From assembly GCA_021776655.1 (NCBI GenBank), contig JAJFFK010000002.1, positions 124,001-188,000 on the forward strand: DNA of 64,000 bases, read 5' to 3'. The stretch is from Henriciella sp. Its GTDB lineage: Bacteria > Pseudomonadota > Alphaproteobacteria > Caulobacterales > Hyphomonadaceae. Of the stretch, positions 51,983 to 61,431 are shown in pieces (position 1 is the stretch's first letter; the number at the start of each line of letters is the position of its first letter). The position numbers were made by a program, and so were the translations under genes. Below the pieces are notes generated by a model. That model saw only the letters and a program-made list of their open reading frames with translations. It was not told the origin of the DNA and did not search any database.

Positions 51983-52344
51983 TACTCATCCGGGCCGGCC
52001 GGGTGCGGGTCACCGACGCCTTCGGCTTGCCCACCCGGATCATCGGTTCGCGGTTTGCCGATCCGGGTTAGATCTTTTTCGCACTCGTACTTTTCGCCGT
52101 GAACGATTTTTCCGTCGACCAATTGGCTGGACCGCAAACAGATTTCACGCCCCCCACGGTCGAGCAGAATCAAGCCGAACCAGACCACCACCGCCAAGAC
52201 CAGGCCTGTACCGAACAGCCAGTAAATCGGCCACGGCTTGCGCCCGTCCTGTTCGGCTTCACTGATCGCCAGCCGGTACAATCCAAACAGCATGAAAGGC
52301 AGCGCAAAAAGAAACAATTCAATTAATACACGGGATGCAGCCAA
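51982..52344 (-). CDS. DUF6111 membrane protein
   Basis: A 120-residue protein with two TM helices (RVLIELFLFALPFMLFGLYR, about 5-24, and IYWLFGTGLVLAVVVWFGLI, about 40-59) and a hydrophilic tail ending GDPHPAGPDE. It fits DUF6111, which is usually found between the CoA-pyrophosphatase Nudix and cca genes in alphaproteobacteria. Two bases after the Nudix gene, and TAATG-coupled to cca. Function not established. Confidence 0.82.
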   Translation of the reverse strand: MAASRVLIELFLFALPFMLFGLYRLAISEAEQDGRKPWPIYWLFGTGLVLAVVVWFGLILLDRGGREICLRSSQLVDGKIVHGEKYECEKDLTRIGKPRTDDPGGQAEGVGDPHPAGPDE

Positions 52345-52346
52345 GC

Positions 52347-52976
52347 TTAACCCTCCTCGGGATCGTACAATGTCTTATATAGAACACGAATAATACCAGC
52401 CGTAACGCCCCAGATGCGAAAGCCATTCCACGGCATTTCCGTAAATGAGCGGCGTTTGCCATTCCAAACTCCGCTACCTTGTCGATGATTGATCTGTTTG
52501 AACAAATATTCCAGCGGCGCTTCAAACACATCTGCGACCTCATTTGGATCGGGCCGGGCGACAAAATCTGGCGGCAAGACACCGATCACCGGGGTGATGC
52601 GAAACGCCGTGCCCGTGACATACGGGGCCGAACGCCCGATCAGCTCAACTTCGCCCGGCACAACGCCGACTTCTTCTTCGGCCTCGCGCAGAGCTGCTGC
52701 GACATGATCAGCGTCAGATGGATCGACCTTGCCGCCCGGAAACGCCACCTGACCCGGATGCGACGCCATCGTATCAGGCCGCTGGGTCAGCAACACAGTA
52801 GCCCCTTGCGCGCGCGGAATGACGCCAATCAGCACCGCCGCTGCACGGATCGATGCCAGTTGCGCCGCCTCAACCATGTCGAGGTCACCGCCAACCGGCA
52901 ACGCGCCCTCACCGATAACGGGGTCGAGTCGTTGCCGCGCCCGCGCCAGAAAATCGTCCAGGTCCGTAAATGCCAC
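52347..52976 (-). CDS. CoA pyrophosphatase, Nudix family
   Basis: A 209-residue Nudix hydrolase. Its GTG start overlaps the DUF1285 TAG by one base (TAGTG). The Nudix box is GGKVDPSDADHVAAALREAE followed by EEVGV (about 80-104), preceded by VLLTQRPDTMASHPGQVAFP, the UPF0035 feature of CoA-pyrophosphatases. It hydrolyses CoA and its derivatives, perhaps controlling CoA levels. Second gene of the operon. Confidence 0.92.
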   Translation of the reverse strand: MAFTDLDDFLARARQRLDPVIGEGALPVGGDLDMVEAAQLASIRAAAVLIGVIPRAQGATVLLTQRPDTMASHPGQVAFPGGKVDPSDADHVAAALREAEEEVGVVPGEVELIGRSAPYVTGTAFRITPVIGVLPPDFVARPDPNEVADVFEAPLEYLFKQINHRQGSGVWNGKRRSFTEMPWNGFRIWGVTAGIIRVLYKTLYDPEEG

Positions 52977-53575
52977 TAGCTTGCCGTCCCCAACTCAAAA
53001 AACACACCCTGCGACCAGACGCCAAGCAGGTCCGGCGCCGCTTCGCGTGTCACCGCCATCTCGACCAATTCGTAGAAGACCGGCCGGGTCAGCTTCGCCT
53101 CCAGCCCGCCGCGCACCAGAACATAAGGCGCAGGTTCCTGTGTCACCGGGTCAATCTCGATGCGTAACTTCGCGTCTGGCCCAGCGAGCGTGACATCGCC
53201 AAGATTGGTGGTGAAAGCGAGGCCCTGACCTGGCCCCGGTTCGCCCGTACGATCCACCCGCACCGCCAGAAAGGGCGCATCCTCAACCCGCACGATGACT
53301 TTTTCGTACGGGGTGACGAGATAGATCTCGCCGTCCGCATCCTTGCGCAAAATACGTGAGAACAGTTTCACCAGCCGCATGCGACCGATTCGCGAGCCTT
53401 CGTGCCACCACGAGCCATCTTTGCGAATCTGCATGTCGATATCGCCGCAATGCGTCGGATTCCACAGATGCACAGGCGGCAAATCCCCAGCCAAACCGTC
53501 CGGTGCGACAGCTTTCAGCACATCTTCGAGAGAAATCACACGATTTCCATTTGATTTCACGCCACACTCCGCCAT
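52976..53575 (-). CDS. DUF1285 domain protein
   Basis: A 199-residue protein. The DUF1285 core is PPVHLWNPTHCGDIDMQIRK and DGSWWHEGSRIGRMRLVKLF (about 33-72), followed by SRILRKDADGEIYLVTPYEK. It is first in an operon with the Nudix, DUF6111 and cca genes. The family is widespread in alphaproteobacteria and its role is not established. It diverges from moxR with about 54 bases between the starts. Confidence 0.9.
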   Translation of the reverse strand: MAECGVKSNGNRVISLEDVLKAVAPDGLAGDLPPVHLWNPTHCGDIDMQIRKDGSWWHEGSRIGRMRLVKLFSRILRKDADGEIYLVTPYEKVIVRVEDAPFLAVRVDRTGEPGPGQGLAFTTNLGDVTLAGPDAKLRIEIDPVTQEPAPYVLVRGGLEAKLTRPVFYELVEMAVTREAAPDLLGVWSQGVFFELGTAS

Positions 53576-53629
53576 GATCCTGCCTGATAGGTAGGGCCAA
53601 GTGTCCTCAGAGTGAAGACGGAAGATCCC

Positions 53630-54619
53630 ATGACAGATGATAATAAGGCGATTGTGACCCAGGCCGAAGCAGCAGGTGAGACCCTGGACGCGGTCAAAGC
53701 CGAGATTGCAAAAGCCGTTTTCGGCCAGGACCGCGTCGTTGAACTGGCGCTTTCAGCCATACTCGCGGGCGGCCACGCGCTGCTCATCGGTGCGCCGGGG
53801 CTGGCCAAAACCAGGCTGGTCGAAGCGATGGGCACCGCCCTCGGCCTCGACAATGCCCGCATTCAGTTCACCCCAGACCTGATGCCCGGCGATATTCTCG
53901 GCTCCGAAGTGCTCGATGAAGGCGCTGATGGCACACGGGCGTTCCGCTTCATCAAAGGCCCGATCTTTACCAGCCTGCTTATGGCCGATGAGATCAACCG
54001 CGCCTCGCCGCGTACCCAGTCAGCCTTGTTGCAGGCGATGCAGGAACATCACGTCACGATTGCCGGTGTGCGCTACGATCTGCCTGCGCCGTTCCACGTT
54101 CTGGCGACCCAGAACCCGATTGAGCAAGAGGGCACCTATCCCTTGCCCGAAGCGCAGCTCGACCGTTTCCTGCTGAAAATCGACGTGACCTATCCCGACC
54201 TCGATACCGAACGCCGCATCCTGATTGAAACCACTGGCACCCAGGAAGAGACCGTCAAACCTGCCCTAACGGCGGGTCAGCTAATGGCGCTGCAAAACCT
54301 CGTGCGCCAGATGCCGGTTGGCGAGACGGTGCTGGGCGCGATCCTCGCTCTGGTACGCGAAGCCCGCCCGGAACAAAGCGGCGATGAGCGTGTGCGCCGG
54401 TTTGTGAATTGGGGCCCAAGCCCGCGCGCCGGACAAGCCCTGATGCTCGCCTGCCGCGCCCGCGCCCTGCTGCGCGGCCGCCTCGCACCAAGCATCGAGG
54501 ATGTCGAAGCGCTCGCCGAGCCGTGCCTCGCCCACCGCATGGGTTTGCGCTATGATCCCACCGGCGAAGCGCCAGATCTCGACACGCTGATCGAAGACCT
54601 CGTAAAGAAAGCAGCCTAA
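53630..54619 (+). CDS. MoxR-family AAA+ ATPase
   Basis: A 329-residue AAA+ ATPase, started at the ATG at 53630 with GGAAG about 5 bases upstream. Walker A is LLIGAPGLAKTRLVEAMGTA (about 51-70); FTPDLMPGDILGSEV, Walker B DEINRASPRTQSALLQAMQE and ATQNPIEQEGTYPLPEAQLD follow. MoxR proteins act as chaperones of VWA-domain partners; here DUF58, BatA/DUF4159 and VWA genes follow. It forms the first gene of the operon. Confidence 0.95.
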   Translation: MTDDNKAIVTQAEAAGETLDAVKAEIAKAVFGQDRVVELALSAILAGGHALLIGAPGLAKTRLVEAMGTALGLDNARIQFTPDLMPGDILGSEVLDEGADGTRAFRFIKGPIFTSLLMADEINRASPRTQSALLQAMQEHHVTIAGVRYDLPAPFHVLATQNPIEQEGTYPLPEAQLDRFLLKIDVTYPDLDTERRILIETTGTQEETVKPALTAGQLMALQNLVRQMPVGETVLGAILALVREARPEQSGDERVRRFVNWGPSPRAGQALMLACRARALLRGRLAPSIEDVEALAEPCLAHRMGLRYDPTGEAPDLDTLIEDLVKKAA

Positions 54620-54622
54620 GCT

Positions 54623-55018
54623 ATGACTGTATCGCGCACCCTCACCGCCGCCCTTGCCGGTCTGACCCTTACCGCATGCGGCGGTTCAGGCACCAACGAT
54701 CTAGACGAAGCCGCCAAAACGCGAATCGATTGCCTGGCCTCCAAAACAGTTGTCTTGATCGCCGATACTATTCGCGGCGGCATTGCCGATGGCGTCCAGC
54801 CTGACCAATTATCAGATGTCCAAGCCGAAAAGATCGCCGATGGTGTGGCCATCGTGGAAACGGCCCGGATCGGTGAAGGGGCCAGCAACTATTTTGAATT
54901 CGAGACTGTGCGGCGGCTTAATGCGATGCAGAATGCGATACGATCGGGAGATCAGGACTCCGATGACCGGCGGACAATGATTGAAACGCAGGCCATAGCT
55001 GAAACGTGCTCGTTCTAG
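54623..55018 (+). CDS. Small lipoprotein in the MoxR operon
   Basis: A 131-residue putative lipoprotein with a lipobox (AGLTLTACGG, Cys near 19) and a helical mature part containing RIDCLASKTVVLIADTIRGG, ending in CSF. It begins 3 bases after moxR, so co-translation is likely. It is not part of the usual MoxR-DUF58-BatA layout. Family unknown. Two further Cys (CLAS and TCSF) could form a disulfide. Confidence 0.75.
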   Translation: MTVSRTLTAALAGLTLTACGGSGTNDLDEAAKTRIDCLASKTVVLIADTIRGGIADGVQPDQLSDVQAEKIADGVAIVETARIGEGASNYFEFETVRRLNAMQNAIRSGDQDSDDRRTMIETQAIAETCSF

Positions 55019-55060
55019 GCCAGCACGCATGACGTTTCTCACATCCGAACATGGTTTGCA

Positions 55061-55924
55061 TTGACCGCCCTCACCGCTCTTCGCGCCGAGGCTGAGGCAA
55101 TTGCCCGTCAGTTGCCGGATATGCCGCTCAACGCGGCCGCAGCGGATGTCATCCATCCCGGTGCGGCAGGGCGCAAACGCGCCGGGTCGGGCGAGCAATT
55201 CTGGCAATTTCGCCGCTATGCCCAGACCGATGCCGCTGACCAGATCGACTGGCGACGCAGCGCCCGCAGCGATGAGTATTTCGTCCGCGAAGCCGAACTT
55301 GAAACCGCCCGCACCATCCTGTTTTGGGCCGATCCACACCCAGGCTTTGATTGGACCGGTGGCCGCGAACAGATGACCAAATCAACCCGCGCCAAGACCA
55401 TCATGTTAGCGCTGGGCAGTGGCCTTGCCCGGTCTGGGGAACGCATTGGCGTACTTGGCGGGACACGTCCACCTAGTCTCGGCAAGGCTGCCCCGGACCG
55501 CTTGGCTGAAGACCTGCTGACCAGTCAGAACGAGGCTTTGCCGCCGCCAAAATCCACCGCGCTGGCAGTGATTGCCAGCGACTTCTATGATCCAGTGACA
55601 GATTGGCAGACCCGGCTCGCGCCGCTGGCCGGGCGCTGCCATCACGGGGTCCTGCTGGCGGTGTCAGATCCGATTGAACATGACTTCCCGTATACCGGGC
55701 GCACAAGGTTTAGCCGCCCCGGCTCCCTGCAGACCCGTATCTTTGGCCGCGCTGAAACCGTGCGCGACGACTATCTTGCCCGCTTCGAGGCCCACCGTGA
55801 GGCACTTGCGCAGCTGGCGCTGAGAATGGGTTGGGCGCTGGTGACACACCGGACCGATCAGCCCGCTCTGCACGGCGCAGCGGCCTTGCAACTGGCTTTG
55901 CAACAGTTTGGAGCGCGCAGATGA
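55061..55924 (+). CDS. DUF58 domain protein
   Basis: A 287-residue member of the DUF58 family that accompanies MoxR ATPases. The core runs GAAGRKRAGSGEQFWQFRRY, AQTDAADQIDWRRSARSDEY and FVREAELETARTILFW (about 30-90). There is no convincing ATG start; TTG at 55061 is taken, with no clear ribosome site. The final bases overlap the next ATG (ATGA). It probably takes part in MoxR-driven assembly of an envelope complex; exact function unknown. Confidence 0.85.
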   Translation: MTALTALRAEAEAIARQLPDMPLNAAAADVIHPGAAGRKRAGSGEQFWQFRRYAQTDAADQIDWRRSARSDEYFVREAELETARTILFWADPHPGFDWTGGREQMTKSTRAKTIMLALGSGLARSGERIGVLGGTRPPSLGKAAPDRLAEDLLTSQNEALPPPKSTALAVIASDFYDPVTDWQTRLAPLAGRCHHGVLLAVSDPIEHDFPYTGRTRFSRPGSLQTRIFGRAETVRDDYLARFEAHREALAQLALRMGWALVTHRTDQPALHGAAALQLALQQFGARR

Positions 55925-58701
55925 ACCTCGGCCCATTCCTGTTTGGTGCTCCGCTGGCTTTGTTGGGCCTAATTGCTTTGCCGGTGATCTGGTATATTTT
56001 ACGGGCCACGCCGCCGACGCCAAAACAGGCCGATCTACCAAGCTTGCGCCTGCTTGACGATCTTGAGGCACGCGAAGAAACACCGGCGCGCACGCCGTGG
56101 TGGATATTACTGTTGCGGCTGATAATGGCAGCAGCGGCAATCCTTGGCCTGTCGCTGCCAATCTATGCGCCCGGCGCGATTGGCGACGACGCGGCAGGCG
56201 GCCCGGTTCTGGTCATCGTCGATAATGGCTGGACCAGCGCGCAGCGATGGAGCGAGCTGCGCAACGCGGCAGCCTCTGCGCTCGATGGCGAAAGCCGCGA
56301 TACGCCCGCACATCTGTTGCTGACCGCGCCGCGTGAGCTAAATCAGGATCCCGGCGAGCGCTTCACAAGGACCAGCTTTGAAGCACGCATTCGCTCCTTG
56401 CAACCAAATCCCTGGCCGATTGATCGCGCGGATGCCTTGGCGCGTTTGACGGCCAGTAACCTGTCCCCGGCACGTATCCTGTGGCTGACCGATGGGCTTG
56501 ATCCGGAGACCGCAGAGCCGTTCGCCCGGGCGCTGGCCGAGACAGCCCCACTGACGATTTATGCCGCGCCGCCGCGCGGGCCAGCCGCGCTGTCTGGTCT
56601 CAGCGCTGATGCCAGTGGTGTCACGCTAACGGTCCGCCGCGCTGACCCGGTCAATGCCGTGAGCCATTACATCTCTGCGCTCACCCTGGACGGTGCGGCG
56701 CTGGCCACAACCGAAGCAGATTTCGCTGCGGGAGAGGCCGATGCAGAGGCTGTCTTCACTCTGCCCCCGGCTGCGCTGGCGCGGATTTCCCGATTTCAGG
56801 TCACCGCCACCTCCAGCGCTGGCAATGTCTGGCTTTGGGATAGCGCCGATCGCTCGCGCCGGGTTGGTCTGGTCAGCGGCGATCGCACCGCCCAGCCCCT
56901 GCTCAGCGACATGCATTATATCCGCAAAGCGCTGGAACCGTTCGCCACGATCACGGAAGGCGAGCTTATCGACCTGATCGCGGATAATCCTGACGCGATT
57001 ATCCTCACCGATATTGGCCAGATTGATCCTGTCGCTGAAGCGGCTGTGACAGCTTGGATTGAAGCGGGCGGCGCGCTGATCCGGTTTTCCGGGCCGCTCA
57101 TGGCAGCCCAGGACGCCCCGCTCGTGCCTGCCCCCTTGCGCCGGGCGTCGCGCGCGATTGGCGGCACCCTGACCTGGGAAGAGCCGCAACCGCTCGGGGC
57201 ATTTCCCGAGACCTCACCCTTTGCCGGTCTGATCCCGCCAAGCGATGTCAAAGTGCGCCAGCAAGTGCTCGCCCGTCCGGGTCCGGATCTCGCACGGCGC
57301 ACCTGGGCCCGGCTCGCCGATGGCAGTCCGCTGGTCACCGCAGATCGGCGCGGGGCGGGAACTCTGGTCCTCTACCATGTCACCGCCGGGCCGGACTGGT
57401 CTGATCTGCCTTATTCCGGTGTCTTCGTAGATATGCTTCGGCGCACGATTGCGGCCGGGCGCGGCGAAGCGGTGCCGGATGAGGACGGTCTGTACACGCC
57501 CGCCCTCGCCTTGAACGGATCCGGGCGACTGATCCAGGCCGGGCCAAACGCTGCGCCGCTGCAGGCCGCCGATTTTGGCACTGTGATCGCATCTGAAACC
57601 CACCCGCCAGGCCTGTATCAAGGTCCATCCGGCACGCGTGCTCTCAACGTCGCGCGCGATTATCGCCCAGCTGCGGTAACCAATTGGCCCGCCAGCGCGA
57701 TCTTGCTCGGCGATGCAGAGGCGCGTAATTTGCGGCTTGGTGGATTGCTGCTCGGCTTTGCCCTCATCCTGCTGGCGATAGACCTATTGGTCGCGCTTGG
57801 TTTGGCGGGACGTTTGCCGAGACTGGCAAAAACGGTCGCAGTGATCACACTGCTATCCCTCACCTTTACAACAGTCTTGCTGCAACAACCCGCCACTGCT
57901 CAGTTGCATAATGGCCCCGATATTGAGCAAAACACGCCCAGCAAAGAGGTTGAGGCGGCACTGCGAATGCGTCTCGCCTATATCGAAACCGGCGATGCCA
58001 ACACCGACCGCGCCACAAGCGCAGGCCTGCTGGGATTGAGTCTGACCCTGTATCGCAGGTCCAGCGTCGAGCCTGCCGAACCGCATGCTGTAAACCTCGA
58101 AACCGACGCGCTCGATGTTTACCCGATCCTGTTCCTGTCTTTGCCTGAAAACCCAAACCCTTTCAGTGCTTTAGCTGTGGCAAATCTCAACCGTTATATG
58201 CGCAGTGGCGGGGCGCTTTTTATCGATACACGCAAAGGTGGCAGCATCGGAACCAGCACCAGTTTTGAGGGCCTCGACGCGGTTCTTGAGGGCCTCGATA
58301 CACCGCCTCTAGCGCCGGTTCCGACCGATCACGTTCTGACCCGCAGCTTCTATTTGCTGAACGGATTTCCGGGCCGATATGCCGGGCGACGTCTATGGAT
58401 TGAAGCCACCGGCGCAAGCAACCGCGACGACCGGCGCGGCGACGGAGTTAGCCGTCTTTTCGTAGGCGACGCTGACTATCTGGCCGCCTGGGCCGTGGAT
58501 GAACGCGGGCGCGCACTGTACTCTGTCGATGGCGGAGATCAGCAACGCGAGATGGCCAAACGCTTCGGAATCAATCTGGTAATTTACGTGCTGACCGGCA
58601 ATTACAAGGAAGATCAGGTCCACTTGCCCGCGCTACTGGAACGGCTCGGCAAGGAAGATCACGAACCAGTCGACAAGACACGCGATGATCCCAATGATTG
58701 A
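55921..58701 (+). CDS. Large membrane protein with BatA-like N-terminus and DUF4159 C-terminus
   Basis: A 926-residue protein. The ATG at 55921 overlaps the DUF58 stop (ATGA); the frame extends further upstream inside DUF58 but that is not used. The N-terminal part, FGAPLALLGLIALPVIWYIL then WWILLLRLIMAAAAILGLSL, matches the BatA-type aerotolerance domain with two TMs. A large periplasmic VWA-like region follows. TM pairs lie near 605-628 and 638-656, and then a DUF4159 domain (about 676-900) with ALDVYPILFLSLPENPNPFS and GGALFIDTRKGG. It should sit in the membrane with the other operon products. Confidence 0.85.
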   Translation: MNLGPFLFGAPLALLGLIALPVIWYILRATPPTPKQADLPSLRLLDDLEAREETPARTPWWILLLRLIMAAAAILGLSLPIYAPGAIGDDAAGGPVLVIVDNGWTSAQRWSELRNAAASALDGESRDTPAHLLLTAPRELNQDPGERFTRTSFEARIRSLQPNPWPIDRADALARLTASNLSPARILWLTDGLDPETAEPFARALAETAPLTIYAAPPRGPAALSGLSADASGVTLTVRRADPVNAVSHYISALTLDGAALATTEADFAAGEADAEAVFTLPPAALARISRFQVTATSSAGNVWLWDSADRSRRVGLVSGDRTAQPLLSDMHYIRKALEPFATITEGELIDLIADNPDAIILTDIGQIDPVAEAAVTAWIEAGGALIRFSGPLMAAQDAPLVPAPLRRASRAIGGTLTWEEPQPLGAFPETSPFAGLIPPSDVKVRQQVLARPGPDLARRTWARLADGSPLVTADRRGAGTLVLYHVTAGPDWSDLPYSGVFVDMLRRTIAAGRGEAVPDEDGLYTPALALNGSGRLIQAGPNAAPLQAADFGTVIASETHPPGLYQGPSGTRALNVARDYRPAAVTNWPASAILLGDAEARNLRLGGLLLGFALILLAIDLLVALGLAGRLPRLAKTVAVITLLSLTFTTVLLQQPATAQLHNGPDIEQNTPSKEVEAALRMRLAYIETGDANTDRATSAGLLGLSLTLYRRSSVEPAEPHAVNLETDALDVYPILFLSLPENPNPFSALAVANLNRYMRSGGALFIDTRKGGSIGTSTSFEGLDAVLEGLDTPPLAPVPTDHVLTRSFYLLNGFPGRYAGRRLWIEATGASNRDDRRGDGVSRLFVGDADYLAAWAVDERGRALYSVDGGDQQREMAKRFGINLVIYVLTGNYKEDQVHLPALLERLGKEDHEPVDKTRDDPND

Positions 58702-60730
58702 AGCGGCACGCCTGTCCTTTGACCCCCTCCTGGCGTGGCCATGGTTCTGGGCACTCTTGGCGCTCAGCACGGTGGTCTTCGCGGTCTATGCGGGCTTGCG
58801 CGGGCGGGCCTGGTTCAGCCGTATGCTCGGGCTGCTGATTATTTTTGCCGCCTTGTCAAACCCCTCAATCGTGCGTGAGGAGCGCGAGCCGCTGCCGTCT
58901 GTCGCCGCACTTATTCTCGATCGCTCTGACAGTATGGATTTCGGTGACCGGGCAGAGATTGCGCAAGCCGCGTTTGATCAGTTACGTGAGACCCTGGACA
59001 CGGATGCCGCAATTGATCTGCGGGTGATCGAGACCCAAAGCAATGGCGATGGCACCTATCTGATCGGCGTACTCGAAGGCTTGATGGCGGATGTCCCGCG
59101 TGACCGGATTGCTGGCGCGATCCTGATCACCGATGGTCAGGTTCACGATCTGCCAGATAGCCTGTCACGGCTGTCTGAGCTTGGCCCCATACATGGTCTG
59201 ATTACCGGTGATCCAGATGCAGGTGACCGGCGGATTACGCTGGTTGAAGCGCCAGATTTTGATATTGTCGGCGAGCAAGCGCAGTTTGTAATCCGCGTCG
59301 ATGACCCTGATGGCGGGCGCATTGCGGTCTCAATTGCGATCAATGGCGGGCGTGAAGAGCTTATCTTCGTTGAAGCTGGTGAAGACACACCGGTTCCGAT
59401 TGAGATTGAGCGGCGCGGCGATAATATCGTGGTTTTTGAAGCCCCGGCCGGGCGGCGCGAACTGACCCTGGCCAATAATCGCACCGCCGCCACGCTATCC
59501 GGTGTGCGCGACGGTTTACGGGTTCTGCTGGTGACTGGCCGCCCGAATTCTGCTGGCCGGGTCTGGCGCGACCTGTTGAAATCGGACCCGTCGGTTGACC
59601 TCGTTCACTTCACCATCCTGCGCCCACCTTACAAACAGGACATCACTCCGCTTGAGGAAATGGCGCTAATCGCATTTCCAACCGAGGAATTGTTCGAAGA
59701 AAAACTAGCCAGTTTCGACCTGGTGATTTTTGACCAATATGAGCGTCGCGGTGTGATCACCATGGCCTATCTCTCCGACGTGGCGCGTTATGTCGATGAA
59801 GGCGGCGCGATGCTGATCGTCGCGGGCGAGGACTTTGCCGGCCCGGCCAGCTTGGCGCGCACACCGCTCGCGGGGGTTCTTCCGGCCTTGCCAAATGGCG
59901 ATATCGTCACCCGCCGGACTGTACCGCAGCTGTCAGAAGCAGGCCGCCGACACACAATTACCGAGGACATGGACGATCAATCCTGGGGCGCGTGGTTACG
60001 CTATGTGCAGACCAGCGCCGACACGGGCGATGTCTTGATGACGGCCCCCGATGGTTCGCCGCTCCTCGCGGTTGACCGGGTTGGCGAAGGACGGGTGGCG
60101 CAGCTTCTGTCCGACCATATCTGGCTCTGGGCGCGCGGCTATGATGGCGGCGGTCCGTTCGATGACTTGATCCGGCGCACCGTCCACTGGCTGATGAAAG
60201 AGCCGGAACTGGATGAGCGGCAATTACAACTGATTGCAGAAGGTGACACGCTGCGCGCCAACCTGCGCACACTGGCCGATAATGCCGCACCGCTGATCAT
60301 CCAGACCCCACAAGGCGGATTTCTCGAACCAGACTGGCGCCGTGAGAGCCCCGGCCATTATAGCGCCGAAGTCCCGGTTAATCAGCTTGGTCTCTACCGG
60401 GCCCAATCGGGTGGATTGGAAGCTGTTGCGTTGAATGGCCCCGCCAATCCGCGCGAATTTGCCGCTCTGGAAGCGACGGGCGATATCCTGCGACCACTGA
60501 CGACGCTGACCGGCGGCGGACAATATACGCTTGAGGATGGCACCGATATTCCAAGTGTACGGATCGTCTCGCGCCGGGCCAATGCGCAAGGCGGCAATTG
60601 GCTCGGCCTGCGCGAACGCGGGGCCTATGCGGTACGAAATTCGACCAGTATTCCGCTCCTGCCGGGGCTATTGGCGGTGTTTCTGGCCTTGGCCGCACTG
60701 ATCTGGGCCTGGCGACGCGAAGGGCGTTAG
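58685..60730 (+). CDS. VWA-domain membrane protein of the MoxR operon
   Basis: A 681-residue protein with two N-terminal TMs (WPWFWALLALSTVVFAVYAG, about 18-37, and one near 46-62). A periplasmic domain begins with a MIDAS motif LILDRSDSMDFGDRAEIAQA (DxSxS) near 78, and ILITDGQVHDLPDSLSRL contributes the second conserved region. Further on is a Rossmann-like glutamine-amidotransferase-type region (GLRVLLVTGRPNSAGRVWRD), and the C-terminal TM is LLPGLLAVFLALAALIWAW. It overlaps the previous gene by 17 bases. It is likely the main partner of the MoxR ATPase. Confidence 0.85.
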   Translation: MIPMIEAARLSFDPLLAWPWFWALLALSTVVFAVYAGLRGRAWFSRMLGLLIIFAALSNPSIVREEREPLPSVAALILDRSDSMDFGDRAEIAQAAFDQLRETLDTDAAIDLRVIETQSNGDGTYLIGVLEGLMADVPRDRIAGAILITDGQVHDLPDSLSRLSELGPIHGLITGDPDAGDRRITLVEAPDFDIVGEQAQFVIRVDDPDGGRIAVSIAINGGREELIFVEAGEDTPVPIEIERRGDNIVVFEAPAGRRELTLANNRTAATLSGVRDGLRVLLVTGRPNSAGRVWRDLLKSDPSVDLVHFTILRPPYKQDITPLEEMALIAFPTEELFEEKLASFDLVIFDQYERRGVITMAYLSDVARYVDEGGAMLIVAGEDFAGPASLARTPLAGVLPALPNGDIVTRRTVPQLSEAGRRHTITEDMDDQSWGAWLRYVQTSADTGDVLMTAPDGSPLLAVDRVGEGRVAQLLSDHIWLWARGYDGGGPFDDLIRRTVHWLMKEPELDERQLQLIAEGDTLRANLRTLADNAAPLIIQTPQGGFLEPDWRRESPGHYSAEVPVNQLGLYRAQSGGLEAVALNGPANPREFAALEATGDILRPLTTLTGGGQYTLEDGTDIPSVRIVSRRANAQGGNWLGLRERGAYAVRNSTSIPLLPGLLAVFLALAALIWAWRREGR

Positions 60731-60741
60731 AGCGTTTCCGG

Positions 60742-60865
60742 TTTCTCCGCCAAGCGCGCGTCAGTTGTTTTCGTTCACGGCTATTTCTTGCTGACGCAAG
60801 AGCCTGCACGCGCGCGGCGCATTAGCGCCGGGTCGCGCTTGCGACCGGGGCGCTTGGCGGCGAAA
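60742..60865. repeat. Imperfect inverted repeat between VWA and GNAT genes
   Basis: Arms at 60742-60757 and 60850-60865 are complementary at 15 of 16 bases, with a GC-rich centre including GGCGCATTAGCGCC-like palindromes. It lies between the convergent VWA and acetyltransferase genes. It could form a large hairpin working as a bidirectional end-of-transcript signal, but no T-run is visible. Confidence 0.55.
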
Positions 60866-60876
60866 TCTGAAAGCAC

Positions 60877-61389
60877 CTAGAGATAACTCTTCGGGACCAC
60901 TGGCACCCGCACAGCGCCGCTCAGTTTCGCGGCGTCACCGGCTAATGAACGCACCATGATGCGGCGCTGGTCCTGCGGGCCAGGGAATGTCAGACGCCCC
61001 TTTTCGATGACCGCAAACCCTAATTCACCAAAATAGGTCGGCGATCCGATAATCACCGCCGCAGCCCAGTCCGCCAGAGTGGCAGCCTCCAGCGCTTCTC
61101 CAGTAACACTCAACCCCAGTCTTTGGCCTTGAAAGTCCGGATCGATTGCAACCGGCCCGATAAATACCGCTGGGGTTCGCGCGACACCCACTTGCACAGG
61201 CCAGACCCGGCAAACCCCGATCAGCTTGCCATCCAGAACAGCGACCCGGCTAAGCCTGGGCAGCGATAGGTTCCCCTCGCGCAGGCGCTCTGCTGTCTTG
61301 GCAAAATGGCCCGGCCCGAAGGTCCGGTCATATAAGGCTTCAATCGCCTCACCATGCGTCGCCGGGGTCTCTGGAAGGATCTCTAACAT
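60877..61389 (-). CDS. GNAT-family N-acetyltransferase
   Basis: A 170-residue GNAT protein, started at the ATG at 61389. Residues MLEILPETPATHGEAIEALY, VAVLDGKLIGVCRVWPVQVG and AVFIGPVAIDPDFQGQRLGL (the acetyl-CoA loop, about 76-95) define the fold. A later ADWAAAVIIGSPTYFGELGF completes it. YhbS-like members share this form. Substrate is unknown. It is after the alpha/beta hydrolase with a gap of 42 bases, probably in the same transcript. Confidence 0.85.
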   Translation of the reverse strand: MLEILPETPATHGEAIEALYDRTFGPGHFAKTAERLREGNLSLPRLSRVAVLDGKLIGVCRVWPVQVGVARTPAVFIGPVAIDPDFQGQRLGLSVTGEALEAATLADWAAAVIIGSPTYFGELGFAVIEKGRLTFPGPQDQRRIMVRSLAGDAAKLSGAVRVPVVPKSYL

Positions 61390-61431
61390 GGTCGGCGCTG
61401 TACGGTCGCGCTGATCAAAACGCAAACAAAA

